DNA of 64,000 nucleotides. Source: DASSFZ01 sp035292585 (GTDB lineage Bacteria > Chloroflexota > Anaerolineae > Fen-1058). Within the stretch, counting starts at the first letter, position 1. Every line of letters starts with the position of its first letter. The position numbers and the translations under genes were made by a program. This document shows positions 9,166-19,212 of this stretch, one piece after another. Location of the stretch: the NCBI GenBank assembly GCA_035292585.1, contig DATDPU010000160.1, positions 13,141-77,140 of the forward strand, read 5' to 3'. A model generated the notes under the pieces. That model had not been told where the DNA came from, did not search any database, and saw only the letters and a list, made by a program, of their open reading frames with translations.

Positions 9166-10632
9166 GTGAGCCTCGCTCAGCGCGCCGTGCGCGGTACCGC
9201 TTATATCCTGGTCAGCTCCTACGCCAATATGGGGCTTGGAATCATCTACTGGATGATTATGGCCCGCTTGCTCGACCCCGATCAGGTGGGCATTTTCACG
9301 CTGAGCATGTTCTTCTTCACACTCCTCGATCTACGCGGCAAGCTCGGCCTAGACTACGCCTTCATCCATCGCTATCCCACGACCGACACACTCATCGCCA
9401 CCCATTGGACGCTCCAGACCGCTGTATCAGGCATAACGCTGTTAGTTACTACGGTTGTCGGGGTCATCGCGCCCCGACTGGGCTACCCCTCCGCTGTCAC
9501 TCCAATCGTAATCGCCCTGGCAGGTACTATGCTCATCGAAGCCGCCGGAACCACCGCGCGCGCGGCGCTAGAGAAGGAACTTGTCTTTGCGCGCTCGACG
9601 GCCGTCATCACCGGCTCGCTGTTTCTCTCCTACCTCGCCGCGATCGCTCTGGCGGCAAGGGGCTATGCCTACTGGGCACTGGTTGGGCAGGTGGCGGTCA
9701 ATGCCGCACTGAGCAGCGTCGGGTTCTGGTGGGCCTATCGCTGGTTAGGCCACCGACCCTCCATGCGCTTCAGCTTCGATCGCGCCATCGCCCGTTGGAT
9801 GCTCCGCTTCGGCGCAACGCTTGCGCTAGGCTCGCTCGCCACGGTCGTGCTTCTGCAATTCGACAACTTTCTGGTCGGCACATTCATTGGCACAGCCGCG
9901 CTGGGATATTACGCCCAGGCATATAAGGTCGCGCAGTGGCCCACCGGCCTGGTAACACATATCGTTGCGCGCGCTTCACTACCTACCTACGCCAAGCTCC
10001 AAGCAGACCCGGTTCGGCTTGGCAAAGCATTCGAGATGAGCCTGTGGCTCATCCTGAGCGTCGCTTCGCCCATCGCGCTCGCGATTTTCGTCTCTGCGCC
10101 CGACTTTCTGATCCTGCTTTATACGGACAAATGGCTGCCCAGCGCCGTCCTATTACGCTTCTTGATTGGTTACTCGGTACTCCGCCCGCTGCTGGATGAT
10201 ACCGGTGCGCTGTTCTCGGCTCTTGGCCGGCCGAAGCGTATCACCGTTGTCTTGGTAAGCCAGGCGGTGACACTCGCCTTGGTCGCTACCCCACTTACGC
10301 TCGCCTTGGGCGCGATTGGGACAGCGATCGGCGTCGGAATAGCGTTCGTTGTCGGCATTGGCCTAACCTATCGCTTCGTGTCGCAGACGATCCCTATCAA
10401 CTTGATACGCTTGTTCCTGCCGCCGGTTGTCGCGGCCATCGGCAGTGTTATTTTCTATCTCGCCGTCGCGAGCTTCATCGATCTCAATGCGATACCGTTG
10501 CTGTTCCGTGTGATTGTCAAGGGTGGTATGGCGGGCAGTGTCTTCTTCGCGATCGTGATAGTGTTGGAGCGGCGCGTGCTGTTCGAGCGAATCGGTTATA
10601 TCGTGCGCTTGCTGCGGAGTGGAACGGCGTGA
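9166..10632 (+). CDS. Polysaccharide flippase (Wzx/MOP superfamily)
   Basis: Polytopic membrane protein of 488 aa, about 12-14 hydrophobic segments, predicted to flip lipid-linked glycan across the cytoplasmic membrane. The N-terminus (LAQRAVRGTAYILVSSYANMG) and the central AQAYKVAQWP segment match the polysaccharide_synt/Wzx-TuaB type. GTG 9166 is preceded by AGGGAG at 9152-9157. Its stop overlaps the start of the next GT2 gene (GTGA), so the two are probably translationally coupled. It is the only exporter in the cluster, which points to Wzx/Wzy-type assembly rather than an ABC transporter route. Confidence 0.88.
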   Translation: MSLAQRAVRGTAYILVSSYANMGLGIIYWMIMARLLDPDQVGIFTLSMFFFTLLDLRGKLGLDYAFIHRYPTTDTLIATHWTLQTAVSGITLLVTTVVGVIAPRLGYPSAVTPIVIALAGTMLIEAAGTTARAALEKELVFARSTAVITGSLFLSYLAAIALAARGYAYWALVGQVAVNAALSSVGFWWAYRWLGHRPSMRFSFDRAIARWMLRFGATLALGSLATVVLLQFDNFLVGTFIGTAALGYYAQAYKVAQWPTGLVTHIVARASLPTYAKLQADPVRLGKAFEMSLWLILSVASPIALAIFVSAPDFLILLYTDKWLPSAVLLRFLIGYSVLRPLLDDTGALFSALGRPKRITVVLVSQAVTLALVATPLTLALGAIGTAIGVGIAFVVGIGLTYRFVSQTIPINLIRLFLPPVVAAIGSVIFYLAVASFIDLNAIPLLFRVIVKGGMAGSVFFAIVIVLERRVLFERIGYIVRLLRSGTA

Positions 10633-11501
10633 AGTTCAGCATCGTTATCCCGACTTACAACCGAAGCGAGACGCTGCGACAGACGCTGATCGCCGTTACA
10701 CGTCAAGATTATGCCGAGTGTGAAGTGCTGGTTGTCGACGATGGATCGACCGACGGTACCGCCGAGATCGTGGCGCGAGAGTTTCCAGCGGTGCGCTTGA
10801 TCCGGCAATCGAATCGTGGCCCGGCTGCGGCGCGCAACGCCGGTGTCCGCGCCGCCGTGGGCGACATCATCGCCTTCACTGACGATGATTGCCTTCCCCC
10901 GCTGGACTGGCTCACCCGATTAGCCGAGGGCTACGCACGCTATCCACAAGTGGCAGGTGTCGGCGGCTACCTCGAAGCGCCGGAGTACGTGCTGCGCGAT
11001 AGCATTCTGGCGCAGTATGAGCGGAGCATCGGGCGCGACGAGTACGGCGCGCGAGACGCAGAGGTACTGGCCGGCTTCGCATGTCCGGCTGGCGGGACAA
11101 ACAACATGTCCTACTGCCGCGATGTCTTAGAGCAGGTTGGTGGTTTCGATGAGACCTTTCCCTATGCGGCCGGCGAAGACGCCGACTTGAAGTGGCGCAT
11201 TTGTCAGACCGGTGCGCAGCTGCTGTACCTTCCTATCAAAGTCGTTCACTTGCAGGTGTATAGCCTGACCTCGTTTCGGCGGCAAGCCTATATGCGCGGC
11301 AAGGGGCGCGTGTGTTTCGATGCCAAGCACGGCCCGCATCCCACGCGCCTGCGCGCCAGTCTACGTTTGATGCGACGGCTGCTACATTTTCCATTCGACC
11401 TACTCAGCGCTCAGCGCCGTCCCTATGCGCCAGTTGGCGCTTTGGAAGGCTGGCTTCAATTTCGAGGCGAGTGGGATATGCTTGCGAGTAAGCGCCGATG
11501 A
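10629..11501 (+). CDS. Glycosyltransferase family 2 (GT-A)
   Basis: Cytoplasmic or membrane-associated glycosyltransferase of 290 aa. The N-terminus FSIVIPTYNRSETLRQTL and VVDDGSTDGT are the nucleotide-binding signature. DDDC (residues about 82-85) supplies the metal-binding DxD. GGFDETFPYAAGEDADLKWR holds the acceptor/catalytic ED motif. GTG 10629 overlaps the preceding stop by four bases, and the gene's own stop overlaps the next start (ATGA). The sugar specificity cannot be read from the sequence. Confidence 0.9.
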   Translation: MKFSIVIPTYNRSETLRQTLIAVTRQDYAECEVLVVDDGSTDGTAEIVAREFPAVRLIRQSNRGPAAARNAGVRAAVGDIIAFTDDDCLPPLDWLTRLAEGYARYPQVAGVGGYLEAPEYVLRDSILAQYERSIGRDEYGARDAEVLAGFACPAGGTNNMSYCRDVLEQVGGFDETFPYAAGEDADLKWRICQTGAQLLYLPIKVVHLQVYSLTSFRRQAYMRGKGRVCFDAKHGPHPTRLRASLRLMRRLLHFPFDLLSAQRRPYAPVGALEGWLQFRGEWDMLASKRR

Positions 11502-12061
11502 ACATCCTCGACGTGGGCTGCGGTAACGCCAAAATATCCGGCGCGATCGGTATCGACTTCAATCCATTGACGGCCGCCGACATCGTGCACGACCTCAACG
11601 TCTACCCCTGGCCGCTGGCGGATAGCACTTTCGATCGAATCGTATGCAGCCACATCGTCGAGCACGTGGCCGACTTGATCCGCTTCATGGAAGAAATCCA
11701 TCGCATCGGCCAGCCCGGCGCTCGGGTCGAGATCGTCACACCGCACTTTTCCAACCGCTTCTCGTATACCGACCCAACGCATGTGCGCCATCTCTCGCTC
11801 TTCTCCTTCGATTACTTTGTTCAGCCGGCCGTATTCCGGCCTGCGCTCATCAGCCGAGCATTGGAGACTCACTCGCCGCTTGCCGAGTTCTACTCGCAGG
11901 CTCGCTTCAACAAGGTGCGTGCTCACTTGCGCTTCGCGCGTCCGTTTCGCTTAACTGGCATCCAGCGGCTCGCTAATCGCTTTCCGGCATTTTACGAAGC
12001 CTACTGGGCCTTCATCTTCCCGGCGCGCGATCTGTATTTTACGCTCAGGATCGTCAAGTGA
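11498..12061 (+). CDS. Short SAM-dependent methyltransferase
   Basis: A 187-aa protein that begins almost directly at motif I (ILDVGCGNAKISGAIGID), so it is short at the N-terminus compared with typical class I enzymes. It retains VCSHIVEHVADLIRFMEEI and the beta-strand region ARVEIVTPHFSN. The same short architecture is seen in methyltransferases embedded in exopolysaccharide loci, which is general family knowledge. It overlaps both neighbours by four bases. Confidence 0.8.
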   Translation: MNILDVGCGNAKISGAIGIDFNPLTAADIVHDLNVYPWPLADSTFDRIVCSHIVEHVADLIRFMEEIHRIGQPGARVEIVTPHFSNRFSYTDPTHVRHLSLFSFDYFVQPAVFRPALISRALETHSPLAEFYSQARFNKVRAHLRFARPFRLTGIQRLANRFPAFYEAYWAFIFPARDLYFTLRIVK

Positions 12062-13176
12062 GTGCGCCCCGCGTGCTGCTGGTGTCCCATACCTATGCTG
12101 CTCCGGTCAATCGCGCTAAACTCGACGCGCTGGCGCAACGCCTGACGCTCACGGCCGTCATTCCAAGCCGCTGGCGCGACGCGTTGTTCGATCTGCCATC
12201 CGATACAAGCGAATCCTCCACCTATCCGCTGCACCGCCTCCCCATCCGATTCGACGGCCACATTCTGCGCTACTTCTTTCCGCTAAGACAACTCCGCCGC
12301 ATCATTCAACACACCCAGCCCGATCTGGTGTGCGTCGAAGAAGAACCTTCCAGCGCCGTGTTAGCGCAGCTCGCGTTTCTGAAAAGAAGATTCCGCTACA
12401 AGCTCGTAGTCTTCACTTGGGAGAATATCGTGCGTCGCACCGGGCTGCCCCTGCTGGAACGGTACAACCTCGCTCGCTGCAACGGTGCGATCGCCGGAAA
12501 TAGCGAAGCAGCCACTGTCCTTCACCACAAAGGGTTTCACGGGCCGATTCGAGTTATCCCCCAACTCGGACTCGACCCGTTGCTCTTCCAGCCTCAACCT
12601 ACCCCCGAGCTGCGCCGATCGCTCGGGTTGTATCAGTTTGTACTAGGCTTTATGGGGAGGCTTGCAGAGGAAAAGGGACTATCGACGCTGATCGAGGCTG
12701 TGCGCGAGCTGCCCGGCGTTCAATTATTGCTCATCGGCGGCGGGCCGCTGCGCGACGAAATCGCAACAGTGGCGCACAGCTCAAGCATAGCTGATCGCAT
12801 CCGGTTGTTGGACGCTGTGCCGCACGAGCAGGTTGCGCACTATTTGAATGGGCTCGATGTATTGGCGCTGCCATCCCGAACCACGCAGACTTGGAAAGAG
12901 CAATTTGGCCATGTATTGATCGAAGCGATGGCGTGCGCCGTGCCGGTGATCGGATCGAGTTCTGGCGCCATCCCCGAAGTCGTCGGGGAAGCAGGCTTGA
13001 TCTTTCCCGAAGGCGATGCTCTTACACTGCGCGCGGCGATAGCCAGGTTGCAAGCCGATCCCGTACTCCGCTCCGAACTCGGGCAGGCCGGGCGGGCGCG
13101 CGTCCTCGCGCACTTCACGCACGAGCGCATCGCCGCCGCAAACGTCGAATTCTTCGGACAGGTGCTGGGCCGGTGA
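12058..13176 (+). CDS. Glycosyltransferase family 4
   Basis: A 372-aa GT-B enzyme. The Rossmann-like donor half has LGFMGRLAEEKGLSTLIEA, LLLIGGGPLRDEI and the E-x7-E region (EQFGHVLIEAMACAVPVIG). The N-terminal acceptor half lacks the usual glycine-rich loop but keeps VLLVSHTY. GTG 12058 overlaps the preceding stop. The stop at 13176 overlaps GTG 13173 of the next glycosyltransferase. Specificity is unknown. Confidence 0.87.
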   Translation: MSAPRVLLVSHTYAAPVNRAKLDALAQRLTLTAVIPSRWRDALFDLPSDTSESSTYPLHRLPIRFDGHILRYFFPLRQLRRIIQHTQPDLVCVEEEPSSAVLAQLAFLKRRFRYKLVVFTWENIVRRTGLPLLERYNLARCNGAIAGNSEAATVLHHKGFHGPIRVIPQLGLDPLLFQPQPTPELRRSLGLYQFVLGFMGRLAEEKGLSTLIEAVRELPGVQLLLIGGGPLRDEIATVAHSSSIADRIRLLDAVPHEQVAHYLNGLDVLALPSRTTQTWKEQFGHVLIEAMACAVPVIGSSSGAIPEVVGEAGLIFPEGDALTLRAAIARLQADPVLRSELGQAGRARVLAHFTHERIAAANVEFFGQVLGR

Positions 13177-14264
13177 ACGTGACCCTGTTCCGCGATCTCC
13201 CAACCGAAGGTTGGCATAGCATGGAGCGCTACGCCGATGCGCTGGCCGCCGCGCTAGAACGGCTCGACTGCGACGTGAAATCATACGTCTCAGCCCGACC
13301 GCTGCCCGCGCAGCGCGGTCGCATTGGGACACTGGCAAACTACGCCTGGCGCTCGATCGTTTACCCCCTCGCCGCGCGACGACATCAAGGCAACATCAAC
13401 CATATTGTCGATCATTCCTACGCGCATCTGGTGAACGCGCTCGACGCGCGGCGCACCATCGTCACTTGTCACGACATCGCGCCGCTCGAACTCGACCAGC
13501 GCGGACGCGGCCTCAGCCGTCGTCTGTGGAATCGATCCTTCCGCGCGATGCAGCATGCCGCGCATATCATCGCCGACTCAACCCATACGCGAGATGCCAT
13601 CCTGCGAAACACTGATTATCCCAAGGAGCGCATCACGGTCATCCCACTCGGTGTCAGCCCGGAGTTCTTCGAGCCGGTATCGGACGCCGACCGTCAGGCG
13701 CTGCGTAAGCGCTATGGACTTGCCGATCGGCGCATCGTATTGCACGTCGGCTCCTGCGAACCGCGCAAGAATCTCGAGGCGATCCTGCAGGCGCTGCCCG
13801 AGCTAAGCGATCTGAACCCGGTATTCGTGCAGGTGGGCGGTGCGTTCCATTCAACACAGACCGAGGCCGTCGCACAAGGCAAATTGGAAACACGCGTGAT
13901 TCAGGCGCCGGCAGCGTTTGGTCGCACATTACGCGCCTGGTACCAGATCGCCGATGTGTTCGCGTTTCCCTCGGTTTACGAAGGCTTCGGCCTGCCGGTG
14001 ATAGAGGCCATGGCCGCCGGTACGCCGGTCGTGTGCGCCGATGCAACCTCGCTGCCTGAAGTAGTCGGTGACGCCGCGCTCTTGATCGATCCGCGCGATC
14101 CGCTTACACTTGCGGCGACCATCCGATCGATGCTGACCGATTCGGCGCTCGTCCACACCTTGCGCCAGCGTGGTCTTGAGCGTGCCCGGCTGTTCACCTG
14201 GGAACATTGCGCCCGGGAAACGTTAAAGGTTTACTCCGAGCTCTACCAGGAGCTGTACGCTTGA
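13173..14264 (+). CDS. Glycosyltransferase family 4
   Basis: A 363-aa GT4 enzyme. The frame is open from 12891, but that stretch lies inside the previous gene; GTG 13173 overlaps the previous stop by four bases and gives the expected N-terminus (NVTLFRDLPTEGWHSMERYA). Donor-half motifs are VLHVGSCEPRKNLEAILQ and VYEGFGLPVIEAMAAGTPVV, with ATSLPEVVGDAALL after them. This is the WsaF/mannosyltransferase-like subgroup by appearance only; the sugar is not determinable. Confidence 0.87.
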   Translation: MNVTLFRDLPTEGWHSMERYADALAAALERLDCDVKSYVSARPLPAQRGRIGTLANYAWRSIVYPLAARRHQGNINHIVDHSYAHLVNALDARRTIVTCHDIAPLELDQRGRGLSRRLWNRSFRAMQHAAHIIADSTHTRDAILRNTDYPKERITVIPLGVSPEFFEPVSDADRQALRKRYGLADRRIVLHVGSCEPRKNLEAILQALPELSDLNPVFVQVGGAFHSTQTEAVAQGKLETRVIQAPAAFGRTLRAWYQIADVFAFPSVYEGFGLPVIEAMAAGTPVVCADATSLPEVVGDAALLIDPRDPLTLAATIRSMLTDSALVHTLRQRGLERARLFTWEHCARETLKVYSELYQELYA

Positions 14265-15406
14265 CTCCTGCTCGCATCGCCTTCGTCGATCACGCCCCGT
14301 TCGTCGGCGGGGCTGAGACGGTGCTGCTCGATCTGGTTTCGCACCTCGATCGAGCACGTTTCGATCCGCTGGTGTTTTTGCCGGCGCGCTCGCCGCTCGT
14401 GCCGCATCTTGATACATGCGGAATCCACTGGTGCGATCTACCCCTGCCGCGCCTTAACGTTCGCTCGCCGTTCACGCCATTTCACTGGTTATCGGCTGCG
14501 CGCCGCTTAGCGCATCTCGCTCGCCAGCAGCGCGTGGACCTGATCCACGCCAACACCGTGCGCGCACATTTGGTCAGCGCCTTCATCCGCCACATCCCCG
14601 TCGTGTGGATGCTGCACGATGATACCTTTCCCCGCTGGCTGTTCAAAGCCTTGAGCCGCCGACCCGCGCAGCTGATCGCCAATTCGCGCGCAACCGCGCG
14701 GCACTATCAAATCGATCGCCATCCCAAGGTTTCGGTTGTCCACAACGGCGTCGATACCCATCGCCCGCCCGGCGATGGCCTCCGTTTTCGCCGCCACATC
14801 GGCGTCGGCCCGGAAAAGATTCTCATCGCGCACGTGGGGCGGCTGGCGCGCTGGAAGGGACAGCATATTTTCATCCGCGCTGCCGCTCGCATCGCGCCCG
14901 CCTTTCCCAACGCGCACTTTACGTTGGTCGGGACGTTTACGAAAGGCGACGAAGCGCTGGGCGTGCTGGGCGGCGGCGCAACTTATCACGACGCGCTTCG
15001 AAAGTTAGCCGCAGCGCTCGGCTTGAACGATCGCCTGACGTTCGCCGGCCACCAGGACAACATCGCGGATGTGTACGCCGGCATCGATGTGCTCGTGCAT
15101 TCTTCCACCCGGCCCGAACCGTTTGGGCGCGTCTTGATCGAAGCGATGGCGGCCGCTGTGCCACCGATCGCTTCTGACCAGGGTGGGCCAACCGAAATCG
15201 TCGAAGACGGCGTGACCGGTTTGCTGATCGCACCGGGCAGCTCCGAATTGCTGGCGGAGGCTATGTCACTCCTCATTCGCGATTCGGCGCGCCGGGCCGA
15301 GATGGGTCGAGCTGCACAGCAGCGCGCTCGCGAACGGTTCGACATCCGGTTGCAGGTTGAGAGGATTCAATCGATCTACGCCGACGTCCTGCGCCACCGG
15401 ATATGA
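14261..15406 (+). CDS. Glycosyltransferase family 4
   Basis: A 381-aa GT4 enzyme. TTG 14261 overlaps the previous stop (TTGA) and places the acceptor-binding GG loop (DHAPFVGGAETVLLDL) at the usual N-terminal position; the open frame upstream of it lies in the preceding gene. The donor half has IAHVGRLARWKGQHIFIRAA and PFGRVLIEAMAAAVPPIASD. Its stop overlaps ATG 15403. It is one of a string of genes joined by four-base overlaps from 10629 to 19204. Confidence 0.86.
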   Translation: MTPARIAFVDHAPFVGGAETVLLDLVSHLDRARFDPLVFLPARSPLVPHLDTCGIHWCDLPLPRLNVRSPFTPFHWLSAARRLAHLARQQRVDLIHANTVRAHLVSAFIRHIPVVWMLHDDTFPRWLFKALSRRPAQLIANSRATARHYQIDRHPKVSVVHNGVDTHRPPGDGLRFRRHIGVGPEKILIAHVGRLARWKGQHIFIRAAARIAPAFPNAHFTLVGTFTKGDEALGVLGGGATYHDALRKLAAALGLNDRLTFAGHQDNIADVYAGIDVLVHSSTRPEPFGRVLIEAMAAAVPPIASDQGGPTEIVEDGVTGLLIAPGSSELLAEAMSLLIRDSARRAEMGRAAQQRARERFDIRLQVERIQSIYADVLRHRI

Positions 15407-16662
15407 ACACATTGCGCACCTTCTCACCTAAGATCGCATTTGTCGTTTTCCTGCTTATACAGACCGCCGCCCTCGCCTGGACGGCGCGCAACCCGCGCGC
15501 CATCGATTTTGCGGTGTATTACCTGACGGCGCATGCGCTGCAGAACGGCTCGAATATCTACACGTTGACCGATGCGGAATGGACGGCGCTTGCCGAACAG
15601 TATCGGGTTCACGAAGCGACGCGGCCGTATCTCTACCCGCCCTTGACGGCGGGGGTCGTCGGGACTTTCGCCAGCCTGCCCTACCCCCAGGCGCTCCTGG
15701 TGTGGACCATCCTCAGCGTCATGGCAACAACCCTGTCCGGGTTCGCCCTATCCCGGCTCACGAGCGGCCGCTGGATCGATCCGGTGGTGTTCGGTGCGCT
15801 GGCGGTGTATGTTCCCATTCTGACGACGCTGTATGCCGGTCAGGTCAACACCTTCGTGTTGCTCGGCCTGGCGTTTTATCTCTATCGCAGCCAGGGGCTG
15901 ATCGCTTCAGGCTCAGCGCTCGCCGCCAGTCTTCTGCTCAAGCCGATTGCGGCGCCGCTCCTGGCTCATTTGCTCTGGCGACGTGATCTCCGGCGATTGA
16001 TGGCCGTGGTCGCCAGTCTGATCGTCCTAGCAATCGGCATGACGTTGCTGGTGGGCTTGCCGTCTTCGATCGCCTATGTCGAGAATGCGTTTCAGCTCTC
16101 AACGCTTTCGACGGATGCCTCACCCGAGGCCTATCCGCCCAATCAATCGCTGTTGGGCTTCTTTGGCCGCGTGTTAACCGCGCACAACTATGGCCCCTCA
16201 CTGACACACAATCCTCCACTCGCTCGACTGCTGTGGTTAGGATGCGCGGGGCTGCTGCTGTTGGGGGTCGCCTTTCTCACCTGGCCGCGCGGAAAAAGGG
16301 GCGATGCGACACTCGGCCTGGAGACCGGGTTGGTCTTAGTCACCATCAACCTGATCGTTCCCATTAGCTGGTATCATCATGCCGTCATCTCCATCATTCC
16401 CTTGGTGCTGGCGTGGCGAGCCAGTCCGACGAACCGGATGAGAGCCTGGCTGGTTGCCGCCTTTGTGTTGATCAACGTGCAGGGGCTATTGTGGCATTGG
16501 TTCGTGGGACATACGCTACTGTTGTCACTGGGCACTTATGGGTTATTAATCATTTACGCAATCACTGGCGCTTGCCTGTTCAGCATCAGACGCCAACAAG
16601 CGCGAGCCGATCTGGCGGAACGCACGCCGCCTGATCAGATCGTTTCAGGAACACGGGCATGA
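15403..16662 (+). CDS. GT87-like membrane mannosyltransferase (DUF2029)
   Basis: A 419-aa polytopic GT-C protein. An early loop with IDFAVYYLTAHALQNGSNIY and the YLYPPLTA motif are characteristic of the GT87/PimE-type family, which uses polyprenyl-phosphate sugars on the outer face of the membrane. Roughly 10 hydrophobic segments follow. It overlaps both neighbours by four bases. A role in extending or decorating the flipped glycan is inferred. Confidence 0.78.
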   Translation: MNTLRTFSPKIAFVVFLLIQTAALAWTARNPRAIDFAVYYLTAHALQNGSNIYTLTDAEWTALAEQYRVHEATRPYLYPPLTAGVVGTFASLPYPQALLVWTILSVMATTLSGFALSRLTSGRWIDPVVFGALAVYVPILTTLYAGQVNTFVLLGLAFYLYRSQGLIASGSALAASLLLKPIAAPLLAHLLWRRDLRRLMAVVASLIVLAIGMTLLVGLPSSIAYVENAFQLSTLSTDASPEAYPPNQSLLGFFGRVLTAHNYGPSLTHNPPLARLLWLGCAGLLLLGVAFLTWPRGKRGDATLGLETGLVLVTINLIVPISWYHHAVISIIPLVLAWRASPTNRMRAWLVAAFVLINVQGLLWHWFVGHTLLLSLGTYGLLIIYAITGACLFSIRRQQARADLAERTPPDQIVSGTRA

Positions 16663-18065
16663 CAGCCCTACCGACTGCTCAACAACGGCATTTGATCGCT
16701 CGGCCCGACAAGCACGTGATCTTCCTGGTCGCCGTCTGGCTGTTCGGCTTGATCATTCTATTCAAGCCCTGGGTGCACGGCACCGACCCGGTCGGCTACT
16801 ACTCCTGGCTGCGCTCGGCTGTCATCGACGGCGACCTGGACACGACGAACGAGTACATCCACTATGGCGAGGATAAAAACGGCATCATCTTTCCCGGCCC
16901 AACGGGCTACAACAAGAATCCCTACGCCGTCGGCTCGGCGATCCTATGGTCACCCTTCTTCCTCGTCGCGCACGCCATCAGCCTGATCTTCGGCCTGCCG
17001 GCCGACGGCTACGCGCCGCTGTACGTCGTCGCCGCCAGCTGCGCCTCGGCGATGTATGCGCTGCTCGGCTTGGGGCTGACTTATCGCATGGGGCGCGAGT
17101 TGTTCGATGCGCGCATTGCTGCCTGGGCGACGATCGGTATCTGGTGGGCGACGCCGTTGTTGTTCTACATGTATAGCCACCCAATCATGTCACACGCAAA
17201 CGATGCCTTCGCCAACGCATTGTTCGTGTACACTTGGTTTCACACGCGGCAAAGTCCAGCGACTTCCGCCGAAGTTGAACCGGCGCAAGCAAGGCGTATC
17301 CGATCGAATCGGGGCTGGCTGCTGCTGGGCGGCGCGCTCGGCCTGGCTGCGCTGGTCCGAACGCAGAACGGGCTGCTGATCACTCTGCCCCTCGTAGAAG
17401 GAGTGCTGTATTGGCGAAGCGTCCGGCGCATCGATCTGCGCGCCCAGCTCAAGCCGATCGCGTTGTTCGGTCTCGCCGCGCTGATCGTCTTCTCGCCCCA
17501 GTTCGTCGCCTGGCAACAGACGTATGGCACAATCGTCCCCGGCAATCCTTACGCCGTGTACGGTGATGCATTCAACTTCGCCTCGCCGCACTTCTTCGAC
17601 GTGCTATTGTCCAGTGCGCGCGGCCTGTTCGTCTGGTCGCCGCTCGTTGCACTTGCCATCGTCGGCTGGCTGCTTTATTTGTCACGCGCCGACCGGGTAC
17701 TCGGCATCGGCCTGGGGCTTACCTGGCTGGCGCAGGTCTACCTGATCGGCAGCTGGAGCGCCTGGTCGGGGGCCGTCTCGTTCGGCCAGCGCTTCATGAT
17801 CAACGGCACGCCCATCTACCTCCTCGGTCTGGCCGCGCTGCTGGCACACCTGCGCGATCGAGTTGGCTGGAGGGCGATCGGCCTATCGATTATCGCCTTC
17901 GTCGTTTGGAACCTGCTGCTCATCGCGCAGTACATCGTCGAATTGATCCCGCGCGCCGGGCCGGTCGATCTGGGGCAGATGTTCCTGAACCAATTCCGCG
18001 TGATCGGCATCGTTTTCGAGCGGCTGGGTAGCCTGCTCGCGGCGCGCTTCGGGAGATTGCGGTGA
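16659..18065 (+). CDS. Polytopic GT-C-like glycosyltransferase
   Basis: A 468-aa integral membrane protein with about 11 hydrophobic segments. The first large loop carries GTDPVGYYSWLRSAVIDGD, acidic and extracytoplasmic as in GT39/ArnT-like GT-C enzymes, and later SHANDAFANALFVYTW. I do not recognise the exact family. Context among glycosyltransferases and the fold suggest polyprenyl-linked sugar transfer. It overlaps its neighbours on both sides. Confidence 0.7.
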   Translation: MTALPTAQQRHLIARPDKHVIFLVAVWLFGLIILFKPWVHGTDPVGYYSWLRSAVIDGDLDTTNEYIHYGEDKNGIIFPGPTGYNKNPYAVGSAILWSPFFLVAHAISLIFGLPADGYAPLYVVAASCASAMYALLGLGLTYRMGRELFDARIAAWATIGIWWATPLLFYMYSHPIMSHANDAFANALFVYTWFHTRQSPATSAEVEPAQARRIRSNRGWLLLGGALGLAALVRTQNGLLITLPLVEGVLYWRSVRRIDLRAQLKPIALFGLAALIVFSPQFVAWQQTYGTIVPGNPYAVYGDAFNFASPHFFDVLLSSARGLFVWSPLVALAIVGWLLYLSRADRVLGIGLGLTWLAQVYLIGSWSAWSGAVSFGQRFMINGTPIYLLGLAALLAHLRDRVGWRAIGLSIIAFVVWNLLLIAQYIVELIPRAGPVDLGQMFLNQFRVIGIVFERLGSLLAARFGRLR

Positions 18066-19204
18066 GCCTGCACGTCCTCCTCGACGGCCGCGTCATCAAC
18101 GATCATTTCCCCGGCATCGGCCGGTATGCGTACCAGCTGGCCGACGCGCTGGCGCGGATGCCACAGATTGAGCTCACGCTGCTCTTTCACCCGGCCTTAC
18201 CCAACACCTGCTACCGGCTCGATGCCCTCGCCGCTCAAAACGTCACGCTGCACCCGATCCACATCGCACCGTTCTCGCTGGCCGAGCAAACGCGCCTGCC
18301 GGCGCTCGCCCACCGGCTCAAGCCCGATGTCTGGCACGCGCCGTGCTACAGCCTGCCCTACCGGCGTTTGGCGTCGCCCACCGTCGTCACCTTTTACGAC
18401 ACCATCCCGCTCGCGTTGCCGCAATTCTGGCCGGCGCACCAGCGGCTGATCTACTGGCTCACGCATCGGCTCGCGTTGCGCGCCGCCCGCGCCGTCATCG
18501 CCATCTCAGAATCCACGCGGCGCGATCTCGTCCGATACGTGCACGCCGACCCGCAACGTATCACGGTCACGCCGCTCGCCGCCGATGCGCGCTTCAAGCC
18601 GCAGCCCGAATCCGAGATCAACCGCGTGCGCCAAGCATACGCTTTGCCCGATCGCTTCATCCTCTACGTCGGCATCAACAAGCCGCCCAAGAACCTGCCC
18701 CGCCTGATCGAAGCTTATGCGCGGCTCGCGGCGGACGACCCTGCGCTCAACTACGCCTGCGTCCTCGCGGGCGCGTGGGATAAACGCTATCCCGAATCGA
18801 AGGAACGCGCAGTGGAACTCGGCATCGGTGATCGGGTTCGCTTCCTCGGGCCTGTTCCCGATTCGGATCTGCCGGCGCTGTACGCCGGCGCCGAGCTGTT
18901 CGTCACCGCTTCGCTCTACGAGGGCTTCGGCCTGCCGGCGCTCGAAGCGCTGGCCTGCGGCGCGCCCGTCGCATGCAGCAATACATCCTCTTTACCAGAG
19001 GTTGTCGGCGAGGCCGGCCTGCTGTTCGATCCGTTAGACGTGGACGCTATCGCCGTCGCCATCCGGCGCGCCATGTCCGATCCGCAACTGCGCGCCGAAC
19101 TGCGGCGCTGCGGTTTGAAACGCGCCGCGCAGTTTACCTGGGATCGGGTTGCGCAACAAACCGTTGAGGTCTATCGCCGGTTAATCGCAGAGAAAGGCGC
19201 GTAG
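18062..19204 (+). CDS. Glycosyltransferase family 4
   Basis: A 380-aa GT4 enzyme with a classic acceptor-side N-terminus (DGRVINDHFPGIGRYAYQLA). The donor half has ILYVGINKPPKNLPRLIEAY and LYEGFGLPALEALACGAPVA, then NTSSLPEVVGEAGLLFDP. It resembles the WbdA/MtfB-like mannosyltransferase subgroup, by motif only. GTG 18062 overlaps the previous stop. It ends the uninterrupted chain of overlapping genes. Confidence 0.88.
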   Translation: MSLHVLLDGRVINDHFPGIGRYAYQLADALARMPQIELTLLFHPALPNTCYRLDALAAQNVTLHPIHIAPFSLAEQTRLPALAHRLKPDVWHAPCYSLPYRRLASPTVVTFYDTIPLALPQFWPAHQRLIYWLTHRLALRAARAVIAISESTRRDLVRYVHADPQRITVTPLAADARFKPQPESEINRVRQAYALPDRFILYVGINKPPKNLPRLIEAYARLAADDPALNYACVLAGAWDKRYPESKERAVELGIGDRVRFLGPVPDSDLPALYAGAELFVTASLYEGFGLPALEALACGAPVACSNTSSLPEVVGEAGLLFDPLDVDAIAVAIRRAMSDPQLRAELRRCGLKRAAQFTWDRVAQQTVEVYRRLIAEKGA

Positions 19205-19212
19205 AAGGTCGA

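Noticed and set aside
12891..13172. Extended N-terminus of the second GT4 enzyme
   Set aside because: The stretch is Arg-rich and antiphase to the preceding gene; GTG 13173, with its four-base overlap, is the consistent start.
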